Assembly: GCF_028389875.1 (NCBI RefSeq)
Contig: NC_084663.1
Span: 171,470,301 to 171,534,300, forward strand
DNA from: Rhea pennata
Lineage: Eukaryota; Chordata; Aves; Rheiformes; Rheidae
DNA: 64,000 bases
Reading direction: 5' to 3'
Numbering within the stretch: position 1 is the stretch's first letter; each line of letters begins with the position of its first letter. The notes beneath the pieces are model-generated. The model was not told the DNA's origin, made no database searches, and worked only from the letters and a program-made list of their open reading frames with translations. This document shows, one piece after another, positions 35,610 through 48,500 of the stretch. The position numbers and the translations under genes were made by a program.

Positions 35610-36784
35610 GCTGGCCTTGTGTGCTGCCTGCGCCTTACTCAGCGTTAAAAACGGTGTTCAGCGTGCACTTTGCTCCTCCCCCGAGTTACTGGCTGAACTC
35701 TGTGAATGTGTTAATGTGTTTGGACGCGGCTGTTGTAGGCGAGCATGGGTTGTGCCCAGATGTGGGGTTTGGAAAGCTGAGTGCAGAGACAAGTTTTTAT
35801 AATAGGTCTAGAAACTTATTTGGAAGATCATAATGAGTCAGGTATCTGTTACACATCTTTGTTTCCCTTTTTTTTTTTTTTTCCTTCTGTCAAGATCTTA
35901 ATTTTTAAAGCAAAGTTGATTATAGGAGTGACTTGGGAAAAACTGCTCAGTGAGATGTGTGTCCTGAGAATACCAGAAAGTTAAAAGTAAGATTGATGGA
36001 TCAAGTTCTGTAAAAAAGTGTCAAGGTATTGCACCTATACGGTAACATGCTTGCATGAAATCTTGCGTCTGTGTTTTCCTCACTGAAAAGTAATTTCTAC
36101 TGGCCTTGAATTTCAGATGGTTAGCTCTTTGGACCATCAGATACATAAACCAAAGCTAACTTGTTTTATATTTGTCTGTTATATTAAATTTGCAGAAAAT
36201 TTTACTCTCTTAAGTAGCCTCAAGTTTCTATAAATTATTTTAGATGGCTCTGCAAAATTCTGTAGGCAAATATGCATTCTTCTAATTTTACATTTGTTTT
36301 ACTATTTTATGAGGTTGAAACCAATTATATTTTTAAAAAGCTATTTCAAATCTTTAAATGCAAAGAGAAGAAAAATACACAGTGGTCATCCAATACTTGA
36401 AGTTGTTTTTTACTCCTGTACATAGTTTTTTTTAAAAAATATTATTTTTATATATAACTTACTTATTCTATAGGGAGATGTTTTTGAAAAACTATGATTA
36501 CTCTTTCTTTTGAAAGACATCAACATCTAGAGGGGTCAGTAACAAAAATGTTGTCTGGAAATGTCTCATCTTTTTGTATCTCCTACTTCTTAGTTGTGCA
36601 CCATGTAGAATTCATGGCCTTTTATTTTCTTGGAAAATTGTGACCTGAAATTCTTCCTCAGTGATGGCCATATTGATTGTTTCCTTTCCTAACTGTCTAT
36701 TAAAAACTTAAAATGGTACCCTAAGATTTCAAGAGTGGGGTCAGATCTATAAACAATATATAATCCATTAGCATTCGTTGTACC

Positions 36785-36910
36785 TGGTCTGTGAGCTCAG
36801 AGGTCCAGCTTGTAGGCTGGTTGTTAGTCCACTTCTATCAGCCATGTCTCTAAGGGCCTTTCCAGCTGAAAAATTCATGTAGTCTGTCAGTGGCAGCTTG
36901 CTCCTGTTTG
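36785..36910 (+). repeat. Possible strongly diverged CR1 LINE 3' end
   Basis: The segment ending GGGCCTTTCCAGCTGAAAAA and then ATTCATGTAGTCTG resembles the CR1 3' terminal pattern (..CTTTTCCAACCTGAATGATTCTG..) with many changes. Weak call by eye. Confidence 0.25.
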
Positions 36911-39145
36911 TCTTTTAGAAATGTTCTAGACCTACTGCTTGTGTCTTTGAACAGACCAGTTACTGTAAATATGCTATATGAACTGTACTCAACGTGTACA
37001 ACAGCCTCTATTGTTGATAGAAATTTCAGACCCTGAAACTCTAATTCTGTGATACAAGTAGCCTGCCTGACTAGAAATTTTGTACATCACTGAATTAACT
37101 CGGAAGCAAAAGATGAGGCAGAATCTTTATAAGGGAAGACCGGGAAAGCCAAGCCTAACTTTTGCCTTGTATTACTTTTAACAGAATAACGAGAAATGGA
37201 TTTAGAAAGACATAAAAACCTCTAATATGCTATCCCAAATTTGACAAGTAGATAACTTGCATATGGTTGTTGCACATTAAAACTTAGTTGTTTGGATTAT
37301 TTATTTAATAACCTGCGGTTTAAAGAAATATTTCAGTTTAAACTAGCTTATTACAAGTAACATTCTTGGACTGTGCTTAGCAGTTATCTTAAACACAAAC
37401 ATGACAGGTCTGCCATGGATTTGCTGATGTAGGTCCTGTTTCAGTATTAATTACTCTGTCTCCGTAGTTGCAAAATCCAGTTTGTCTTTTCTGTAGTTGC
37501 AGATAAATAGAAGTTACTGTATTTTCTTGCTTTCCTCCTGTATGAATGAAATTAACATCTCAGCAACAAAACTCTAATGTGGAAAGCTTTTTACAGCACT
37601 GGAATAATGTTTTGCACAGGCTTATAATCATGAGTGGTGAATCATGGTAGATAGTTCTGAGGAAGTAGGTAGACAGATATTTTTGCTCAATAATGTTTTC
37701 ATCTTATGATTGCTACCAGTGTTAGTGGAGTTAAAAAGTAATGTTGAAAGAATCAATAAAATAATCTTGTTCAGTCTTTCATGACAGTATGTTCAGGTTT
37801 GATTACATCATTCTAGAAATAAATTCAGACGTTAACTGGTAGCTTAATTGTTATCATTGTGAGTTGAAAGTAATAGGTGGGACTGAAGAAGGATGCTTCA
37901 AAGATAAGTAAGGAGATGCAGGACTTTGGGAATATAAGCTATGATACATTGATAAGCAGTGTAATTTTTTTCATTTGTATATCTAAAATTTTACACTGTT
38001 TTTTTTTAAAAGGACTTCTAGTCTTTTACTTGCCTGCAATACATAGCATGGGAAAGAGTTGGCCAGTTTCCACATGAACTGGCTATGTAATGTACATGTA
38101 GTTGTACTTGAACATTAAACTAGAGTGACTTCAATGTGTATGGACTCTCAGCTTTTTGGAAGCCAGAACTGAATGTGTTGTAGTTTAGTTAGAGGTCTTA
38201 GAATGTACTGTCTCATTCAGATTACTGGATGTAAGTTCAATTTTAATCTGGTTTGTACAAAAGAACACACTTCGATCAAAATCTGTTGCTAAATTGTTAA
38301 ATTAACTCAGTGAGTTTTTTCTCTTACTTAATATTCACAGTAACATAAAACTGATACTAACGAGATCACTGTGAAAGATGTACATACTACTGAGAATGAG
38401 ATATCGTTTGCCTCAAACTTGCTGAATTTAATATGATTTTGAAGAAAACTTGTGGTCTCTTCTGTAATCCTTTTTCTAGGTTTGAAGCTTCTGGATTGTT
38501 ACCAGAAATCTTTCACAGTTCCTAACTACTAATTAATTGATTGAAAAACCAAAAACATGCAAATGTTATTGATGAAGTATATTTTAAAGGATACTCTTCT
38601 AAAATAGATGTATTTTGACATATTTTTTCCCGATAAATGTAATGTTCTTGGTGTCTGGGAGTAAAAATGAACTGGGCAGATGTAATACTTGCAAACATGC
38701 ATACATCTATTGTATACTTTCTTGCCTGCCTAAGTTTTAAATTTTGTTGTTTCTGGTAAATAGGCCTAGAGGAGTAATATAGATGGTAATGTACATGTAC
38801 ATAGAGTTGTTAACAAGAATATTTTTGCAACAGCAGGGAATTAAAATAATAATCCACAAACAGTACACTCAAATAGAAAGTAATCTCAAATACAAAAAAG
38901 TGGGAGTGTGCAGTGTTAATCATTAGAGAACTAATATTAAAGAGATACATTTAGATAGTAATCTGATTTTTAGGATACTGTTTCATACTTGTCTTTTTTT
39001 CCTTTATGTAGAAAAAAACTGCAAAAATATAGTTACAGAAAACATGCATCTTTACCTCAACAGTTATCCAATACAGTTATTACTCTTCTGAGCTCTTTTA
39101 CATATACAAAATACAGATTTTTTTAATTGTTGTTATTTTTACAGA

Positions 39146-39508
39146 ATGAAACGAGGAAGGAAAATTAACGAGGCTAACAACAGTTCATCTGAAGAGACAG
39201 CTGAGAAAGAATCCAAGAGACACAAGATTACAGATGAGAAGAGTGTAGTTGCACAGAGTCCCGATTGGGCTAACCTGCTTCAAGACATTATCCTGCAGGT
39301 ATTTCAGTACCTGCCCCTTCTGGATCGTGCTCATGCATCGCAGGTCTGTCGGAGCTGGAACCAAGTGTTTCATATGCCTGATCTCTGGAGATGTTTTGAG
39401 TTTGAATTGAATCAGCCAGCTACGTCTTACTTGAGAGCTACCCATCCTGAACTAATCAAGCAAATAATTAAAAGGCATTCCAATCATCTTCAGTATGTAA
39501 GCTTCAAG
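39146..39508 (+). CDS. FBXL3: FBXL3 exon 2: start codon, N-terminus and F-box
   Basis: Acceptor TTTTTACAG at 39136-39144; the ATG is two bases into the exon. Donor TTCAAG|GTAGTG, 121 codons. The F-box core is [20 protein letters not shown] then CRSWNQVF and LWRCFEF, which binds SKP1. The N-terminal 35 residues differ most from the mammalian protein, including a longer polar start. Confidence 0.97.
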
Positions 39509-42500
39509 GTAGTGTATTTTTATAGGCTCCCTTTTTTAAGATAACTTTCTAAGAAGCATTTTCTTTTCTTTTTCCCATGTTACTAGGAAAGATTCCAGGA
39601 AATGTCTTTGATACTCTTGAGATAGTTTTTATGTTTTTTCTACATAAATATGAAAGCATGGGAAGTATGGTTTAGTTAAAATGAGTAATTGAAGTACTGA
39701 TGATGGTCAGTGGTAATTGACAGCTGTGATCAAAAAATTTTAACATACTGTAAACAAAAGAATGTGTCACTAAATTTTGGAAGAAGTTTATGACTTGATC
39801 TTCATGATTAGGATTGCTAGTTATTTAAAAAGGAATATAGCAATTCTCTCTGGTAGGCCTGGTTTTCAGGCACAATATCTTGAAGAAATTAGTTCTCTAA
39901 ATGGATATATATGCATGGAAGTTATCTTCCAATTAATTTATTTATTTATATATATATTCTCAGGACCCAAACTTAGAGTAACTGTTTTGGAAATACTTTT
40001 TCATTGCCTTAATTCCTTCCCTCCCCCCCTTCTTCTTTAAGCATCATAGCTGCTTAGAATTTTACTTCAACAAGCGGTCAGGAATATTTCAGTTTTGATA
40101 AATATTTCAGTTCTGATACTACTAAACATTTGAATACTTTTCTTAGACTTAAGTTTAATCAGGATTCATAAACTAGGGATTACCTTATTGCACATTCTCT
40201 AGGGCGTTGGTTACAATACTCATGGTCAGAAAACATCTAATGCACAAATAGTAAGTTTAGTAGTACTAGTTAATCAACTAGTAGTTTTAGCACTAAGTGG
40301 TATGGGATTGTCTATATATGGAGTTTACTACCGCAGTGTCAAACTATAAACAAAAAACTGCACAGGTTTTGCAAAGCATGATGAACCTATTGCTAATGCT
40401 TGGCTGAGAAATACTATTTGGTCAAAATTGGCTTTGTTGCATTATAGACTGACTTTCAACAAATTAAAACCTTTAACAGCTACATTTTTCTGTGTTCAGG
40501 AAGGATGCTGTGAAACAATCATGATTGTTTCACAAATTTAGACATGAAAATGCTTCTGTGATAGTCATGTAGTGTTTTCTGTTTTCGAAATCTAGCAGTT
40601 TCAGTGTTATAGAAAACATGTGTGTGAGTGGTTGGGGTACATCTGCCTGTTCACATGTATTGCTACTGCTTGATCTGATACAAGATATAAACTGGTTATC
40701 ACAAGGCTTGGGTCTCTTCTACCCCATCCCCCCAATATCTGAATAAAGAAAACTTCTGGCTGTATTGGAAGGACTTTTCAGTGTCTAATACCAGGTATTG
40801 TTTTGCACCAAATTGTTCTTGAAGGATTTCAGATGCCTTTTACCCATGTGATTTCTTGAATGTATCTCTAAAATTATGCCTTCACATTGCGGAACAGAGA
40901 CTAAATCTGGAAAAAACTGCGTAGCAAGGATAATCACAAGAATGTAGATATAACACTGAGTATTCTATGACTGCTGAAAACTTGAATTTTACTGGGCAAA
41001 GTAAGATTGGATTGTTGAAAATAAAAGCTTTTCAGCTTGTGTTTGAATGGAAAATGAACGTTGATTCGACTACAGGCTTACTTCAGATCAGTTGCTGCCA
41101 CGGCCTGTGGCAGACTTAAAATTGATCTCGTTATCAAGCTTTTTACTGTCTGTAAATTTACAAAGTTGTCATACCTACTATATACAAGAGATTATTTAGA
41201 AAGCACATTTGAGTGTTGGGGAAAATCCACTTGAGGCACATTAAGTGATTCAGTTATTTAACAAGCTGACTAATAATGTAGATTTTACAGGGTATCCATT
41301 GTATATCTGCCATGGTGTTGATAAAGGCCCAGCCAGGTAGATTGAGATTATACTTAACTCTCCAGCAGCTCCATGTTACAAGCTGAAGCACAGAAAAAGA
41401 ATAGGCTGCTTTACATAGTGATGGTTTTATAGGTTTCTTACATTTTGATGAAGAAGTTATAGAGAAAATGAGGCAGGCTCGGGAGCCAAATGAATATTCA
41501 CTTGTTTGTTATTTGATCTGAATTGATTATCCTTGAACAAACTCCTTAGCTGGCCTCTCACTGTGCTAAATTTTACAGAAGTATTTAGGAGTGCTGTAAA
41601 TTGATAGTAGATTATCAATTTTTTTGTGTACTTTTTTCTGAAAAGAATTAATGTTACTGAATTTACATGTAGGACATTGATAAAATTCCAGTAATTTTTT
41701 TTATCATATTTCAGAAGGTAACATAATGTTTAAATGTAGCTACTTGGATTCTTTATATAAACAGTGTTTGATACAGTATTTTCTGAAACAATTCATTTTG
41801 TTTTAAGGTGGACAGTAGCAAGGAATCTGCAGAAGCAGCTTGTGATATTTTATCACAGCTTGTGAATTGCTCTTTGAAAACACTTGGGTTAATTTCAACT
41901 GCCCGGCCAAGCTTCATGGATTTACCAAAGGTATTTTAATATGTATATTTTCCTATAGAATAATATTGCAGTGGTTCATATAATATTACTCTTCTTTTAA
42001 GAAAAGCTATATGGTAAGATTTATAATTTTAGGCAAATAAAGTTTTATTACTGGACCCTATTAAAGAGAGGAACTGAAGCGTTGTACTAAGATGGTAACT
42101 AAAGTTACCATATGAGACCTTTGTCCTGACCTTATTCTTCAGAGTATTCCTTCTGTCTATTGACCCTTGAGGAATATTAAGGAATATGTTGCAAGTTAGG
42201 AGGTTATAGATTTATGTGTGTATATTTGTAATGTGGGACTACGGGTGGACTATGTTTGAGAGAGGATTTCTGTGGAAGTGAGACAGCTTTATGGTCTCAT
42301 AATTTGTAGAATTTCATCCATATAGACTTGCTGTGGGGATTATATTATTATTGAAATCTCTTTCTGAAAAGAAGTATGATCATAATTTTTATAACTTCAT
42401 GTTGTGTAGTCAAGTATAATATTCTTAGGTAAAGTGCACTGTGTTTTTAAATTCTGTCAGGTTTTTACTTAGCACCATTTAACCAAACATTAGAATTTGT

Positions 42501-45500
42501 TAAAAGGCCCCTCATCTAGAAGACAATAAATCTTGTGCTTCTAAACAAGATTTCCTGCTAGTGAGGTAAAAATACACTACTGCTGAGTAGCGCGAGAGTG
42601 GTCATGGTACCTGGGCTGATAGTTCCATGCAGGACCATCCTGAATATTTTTCAGCCTGACTGCCGAACCCCGGGGTATGTGAATCCTCAGATCCAGCCAA
42701 ACTATTAGCCTGGTCTCAGTGATGTCATTGCTGATGACAGCAACCAGACAAGAAGGAAGAGGGAATAACCTCAGGGAAGGAAATAGAGTATGAGGCAACA
42801 AGGGTAGCAGGGCTGCAGGAAGGAGAGAAGGAAGATTCCAGGGTAGGCAGGATTTAAACGAGGTTAGCTGCTGAAGGATTATTAATTGTTATCCTGGGCA
42901 GTGTTCACAATTATGTCATAGTGTTCCCTTGAATGTATTTTTAATCCTTAATTTTCAAAGAGGCTTTATAGAATTTTAATTAGATTCTGTAGGGTGTTTT
43001 ACTCTTCGAGTATGCTTTCAGAGGTGAACATGCAAGTAATCTGAATGTAGTGAAAACAATCCACAATCTTAATGTGTTAGAAACAATTTGTACATTTATC
43101 TGTTGTGTATTTTATTATTTCTTAATTTTGCCGTTTTACTTATTTTTTCACTGAAAAGGGTATGCTATGGTTATTCAACTTGCTGAATAATCGTTTTTAG
43201 TCATTCATGCTCTGGTCTTACTCAGTTTCAACTTTTGAAATAGTCTTCCCTCTTTCTTGTTCATAACAAATTCACAGTTGGCCTTGTAAAATATATTCAA
43301 AATGAGCCTAAAATAACTCAGGACACAAAATTTGCCCTTCTCATGTTTACCACTTGAGTAAATTCTGTCATCTGCAGATATTGCCCGGAGTGATTATTTC
43401 AATTGCCTTAGACAGCTAGTAAAGCTAAAGAATAAAATTAAACCAAGAATATGTTATTGTGGGAAGTGATTAGTAACAGTTCCATCGGATGAGAAGCAGG
43501 TAAAGATGAATGGATTGGGGAGAAGAAATCACAAAAAGATCAGATTGTATAGAAGGTCTGAACTATTTGTTAGAAATCAGAAGAATGTTTATAGAAATAA
43601 TGTAAATGTGAAGTCTGGCAAATGTTATTTGTAAATCACATTTAGCATTATGTTGCCTTAACTTCACTAAGTACATTCTACATGAATCCTTGAAGGACTC
43701 TAATACCGAAATTTTAGAATCACACTGTTGCTTACACGTGTGTCAATATTGAAAAGACATTAGATCACCAGCCTTTACCTTTTGGTATATTGCATGCTTT
43801 ATTTGCTTTTATTAATGCTTTTATTGTTGCTCTTCAAACTATGGTTTCAAGTTACCTGTTTTTACAAGCATGTTTAACTTTCTTTAGCTGTTTAACATCC
43901 TTCTTAGAAGAAGGAATTTCATTTTCTGTAGTTAGACTGTAAAGACAGTATTTACAAATTTGCAAATTCAAAGTGGAAGTACTATCTGAGCACCTTTCTT
44001 TTTCTTCAGTACCTAATGTATATCATTAGAGTACTTGGAAGTGCTGCCTAAAGCCAAATCGCTAATGCTTCTTATTTGAACATTCTGTTTTCATTTACAT
44101 TAACTGACTTTGTCAGTTTATGAAAATATTAATTGCTGCTCTAAATCTAATGGTATGTGATTTTTAGCAAAAAACAAAGATGGTACATATGAATGAGCAA
44201 ATAACGTTTTTGAGCTTTCTGTCATATAACTGTATTCAGGTTTCTACACTGCATGTGGTTCAGAGTGGAACCTCACTGAAATCAAAGTATTTAATCAGGA
44301 AAATTATATGTAAAGAGGTTGGTGTGTTCGTGTTCTGGTACCTGTTTTGGTAGAGGAAAAGTAGAGTGGGTAGAATAGCCTTGGGTATGAGGCTGAGTAG
44401 AATACATCAATACAGTAATGTTCCAAAATTTAAGTTCTGATACTCAACATGTAATCGGTATTCCAAATAGATACACTTTATCTAATTCTTATTTCTGTAT
44501 ATATTGAAATGTTCTGTTTATTTATGACTATTTAATGAAGAGTTACCTTATGTTCATTAAATATTTAATCATCAATTTCCTTGTCTGAGTATCATCTTTG
44601 TCAGTTCCTAGAAGTATAGCTCTAAGGTTCTCATAAATGTGTTTATATGTTAAAATTTGCTATTTAAATGCTGATATTACATATATCAACCTGTGGTAAT
44701 GAAACCAATAGTCTTAGTCATGTGTTCCTGTAGATAGAAGTGGGAGGTGGGGGAAGATGTGCATTGCTAACCATTGAATTACTGCTAGAAAAAAAAGCAT
44801 GAATCAGGAAACAGACCATTGTTGTACTACTTACCAGTGAAGAGCAGCTTTCGAGCTATTCACTTTTCCATTCCAGTTAGCTGTCAAGGTAAATCCATTC
44901 AAAAGGGGTCAACCCTGTACCACTTGACTTCAGGCATTTTTTTTTTTTAAACGATATACCTTCCTGTACAAAAGCCTTTTCATTCAACTTGTTGTTATAC
45001 CTCATTTTGCCATCAGCTTCTTGGAAGAGGTTGACCTTACCAGCATGAAGTTCATTCTTAGTGCCTATGCACTAAGATTTTTGCAATAGTAGAATGCCTT
45101 GTTTTTATTTTTTGTTCCTTTCCCAAGAATTTCTAATGTTTTGTTTGCAAATTTGAGTGCTGCTGCCATTTGATTGATGTTCTTTGGGAAATACTGACAA
45201 TCCCAAATTCTTTCCAAGCCCTAACAACTAATTTAGAGCATATCACTTTGCATAGTTAAAATTCAATGTCAGTAAATACAAAGTAACACATATGAGGAAA
45301 TAATTTTATCTTCCATTTTTATAGCCTACTTGATCAGTAATCTGAGTTTTTTTGGGTAACTCTTTGCAGTCAGCCTTAGGTCAGACTGTTATTTTGCAGT
45401 TCACCTTTTATTCCCATATATTTTTCCATGACTCTGCTCAATGTGAGTCTCTAACTATATTTCTATTCCTATAATGAGCTTAGTATTTCTAGAGCAAATA

Positions 45501-48500
45501 CGCTTCTCTAATTTTCAGATGTGCACAAGATTTTTTTTAACCTAATTGTGGATTTCAGTGCTGTTTGGGTCTCATTCATTTTCACTGTATCGTGTGCTTT
45601 AAAACTTGAAGGATCATTTTAGTTTTAGGTATCATTCACTTCTTAATCACCCAAAACAACAAAAGAAAGCTTAATATAAAGGACACTTAGGAAACAAGTT
45701 CATAGGTAGGATAGATTCTCCTACCTGTTTTTTCTAGAAAGCTAGTAAGGAACTCCAGAGTTAGTGCTTCTGAGAAGCACACTGGAATTTATGAAATATA
45801 TTAGGTTGAGAAAGTTGACATTTTGGAGATAAGAGGAAAAATAAGTTGGTATTAATTTAAATATTAACATGAATTTTTTTGTCGTAGTTGTCTACAGAAG
45901 TCTTCTTTCTGTTAGAGTTATAATCTCTGTGTTTGGAAGTATATAGGGATTAGCATAGGTTTTCTCCAGTAGGAAGCTCTGGAGTGCTAATTCTTAAATT
46001 TCATGAGCAAACTCAGTCCTTTGCTCCAGCTGACGAGATCCAGCTGTTTGTCTTTCTCTACTGAGTGTACAATCTTAACGCTGGATTCATTCCCTTTCGT
46101 TTTCTCTCCGCACACCTTACCTTGAGGTCACAGGGTCATCCACATGCCTTGTTCTTTCTACTGCAGACTGCATTCCTAAGTAGCCAAGAACATGGACCTG
46201 TTCAGATTGTGCTACTGCATTGAAAAAAAACTCTTAAAACTGATCACACATCTGGCTTGCTGTGCTTTACTGAGTTTGCATTTCAGCAATGCAGCGCAAC
46301 ACACTACACGGGAATTCCTGGTTTAGGAGTTGCTTCTTAAAGAACATGCTGCTGCTTAAGCATGAGCCGCCTTTAAGAACATGATGCTTGTTAAAAGAGT
46401 ATGATTTGTAAATTATCTCTAAAGTTAGGGCTACTATGTTTTCTCTTTGGTTGTGGCTTTCCAGTAGCATACTTCAGGTTTGTGTAGTGGATTGTTCTGG
46501 TGAGGCTTTCAGTTTATGTTCAAAGTTAAACATTCTGATTTGCCAAATATGTAGGTTGATGGCAAAAAATGATGAAACTTTCTCTTTATTCCAGAATATT
46601 TTAATACTATTATTCATTTTTAAGTATTCAGTATCAAATTAAAATAATACTGTGAATAAATAAAGAAAGAACAGGATTACTCTGTAAGTATAGATCATTG
46701 AGGTTTTTATTTCAGATACCACTGTTTTACTTAAACTTTTTTTTTTGCAGTCTCACTTTATTTCTGCACTGACAGTGGTGTTTGTAAACTCCAAATCCCT
46801 CTCTTCACTTAAGATTGATGATACACCAGTAGATGATCCGTCTCTCAAAGTATTAGTGGCTAACAACAGTGATACCCTCAAACTGTTAAAAATGAGCAGT
46901 TGCCCTCATGTTTCTCCAGCTGGTAAGCTACTGTGTCTTTGTTCTGTTTTTTTTTTGTTTGTTTGGTTGGTTGGTTGTGTTTTTAAGTGTATTCATTAAA
47001 TGCTCTCTGAAAAACAGTAAGCCTCTTGGGGGGTAGGGAGCATGGGGGGAATAGAATGATGTTGAATATAGCAACTTGGTATATGCAGCAGCTGTTGCAG
47101 TGAAAGATATTAATTCAACTGCTTATCTGTCCATCCCATACTTTGCCCCAACAGTATTGCAGAATGAATACTTAGCTAATAGTAACAGAGAGCATAGTTA
47201 TTTTGGACAAATAACTGCTTGTGGAAGTTAAGAGTATGCACTGACTTGATAGGTGCATTCCTTCTGCAATGAAAATTTAAGCATTCCAATGTAATTAAGC
47301 ATTTTTTGAATGTGAGTTCCTTTTCAGCAGTTCATAATATGTGGTTTGAGTTTTGGAATGTCATGGATTATGAAGGTGTTGGACTCGTCATTCGGAAAGA
47401 AAACAATTTAATCTTTCACTGGAGAACAAGTGCAGGCAGCACTCAAAAGGGGATGAGACTGAGCTGTGCAGAACTGTCATTACCGGTTACACTTCATTAA
47501 CCGTATAAACTTGTGTTTGTAGCAAAAATGAAGCTAGCCCATATCAGAACGAAAGCTTTATCCAGTTTGTTGTAGTTCATAGAACTCCCACTTCTAGAAG
47601 ATTTACAAAATACAGAACATTAAGATTGTTTTCTCAGATTATATATAGCCTGTCAACATACACAGTTTTTCACTGAGGAATGGAAGAGGAACCATAAATG
47701 AGCTGCTAGTAGCTTTAAGTTTCTTTTCTGATTTTACATAGAAACAACTATAATTAGGATAGCTTTCTTCATGCTAATATATTACAGTTCTAAGTAATAA
47801 TAATGTGAAATTCACCAGCAGGCATCCTAAAGATACTGTAGCAGAGATCATTTTGTTTTAGTGATGCCAAACAAAACACAAACTTGATACGTTTGCAGGT
47901 GTGGCTCTCAAACAAAAGCTTTTGTCTTTGTTTTTTTACAAATAAATCCTGAGACTACAGATACATTTGGCAGCAGATCTGTCCAGCAGAGTGTTTAACA
48001 GCATGTTAATTGAAATGTTATTTCTTTCAAAGCTTGATAATCATGGATAAGGCCTTGCTTAAATTAACTGCATTGATCATGTTACTTCTTATTAACCAAG
48101 CCAGTGAGTGCCAGACAATTAGGTGAAAACAAAAAGCGTTTAGTGTATTTCAAACAACTGACTGGCACAAATCTTGGCAGTTAATATCAATAAAGAGAAT
48201 GAAAGAAAGTATTTGGAATCAGTCCTTAGATCCTTTCAGTCTTCCTCAAGTGATCCTATCCCTTTCTGAGGTTGAAGCCATTTAAACCTGCCAACTGGAA
48301 AACAGTTTCAACAGTTCTAAAATAGAAATCTATGCTGATTTCTATTACCTGTGCCTATTTGCCTTAGTAAATAGGAACAACCACCATTCTCGACCTTAAC
48401 TGACCCACACATGCTGTTATAGCCTTCTTCATATTATTTCCAGCACCGCCTTTCCTCTCCCTAACCCTTCCTTTTTCATCCACTTTGGCAAATCAGTGAG

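Larger units (their letters stand above)
35054..39144. other. FBXL3: FBXL3 intron 1
   Basis: Predicted 4.1 kb intron. The first 300 bases are still CpG-island. It then holds the T/A homopolymer pair at 35573-35609, a T tract near 35868-35882 and a possible diverged CR1 3' end near 36.78-36.91 kb. No gene is recognised. Confidence 0.6.

Noticed and set aside
35530-35833. Plus-strand frames containing poly-Phe/Lys just after the CpG island
   Set aside because: They are produced by the T11/A25 homopolymers and there is no splice or homology support.
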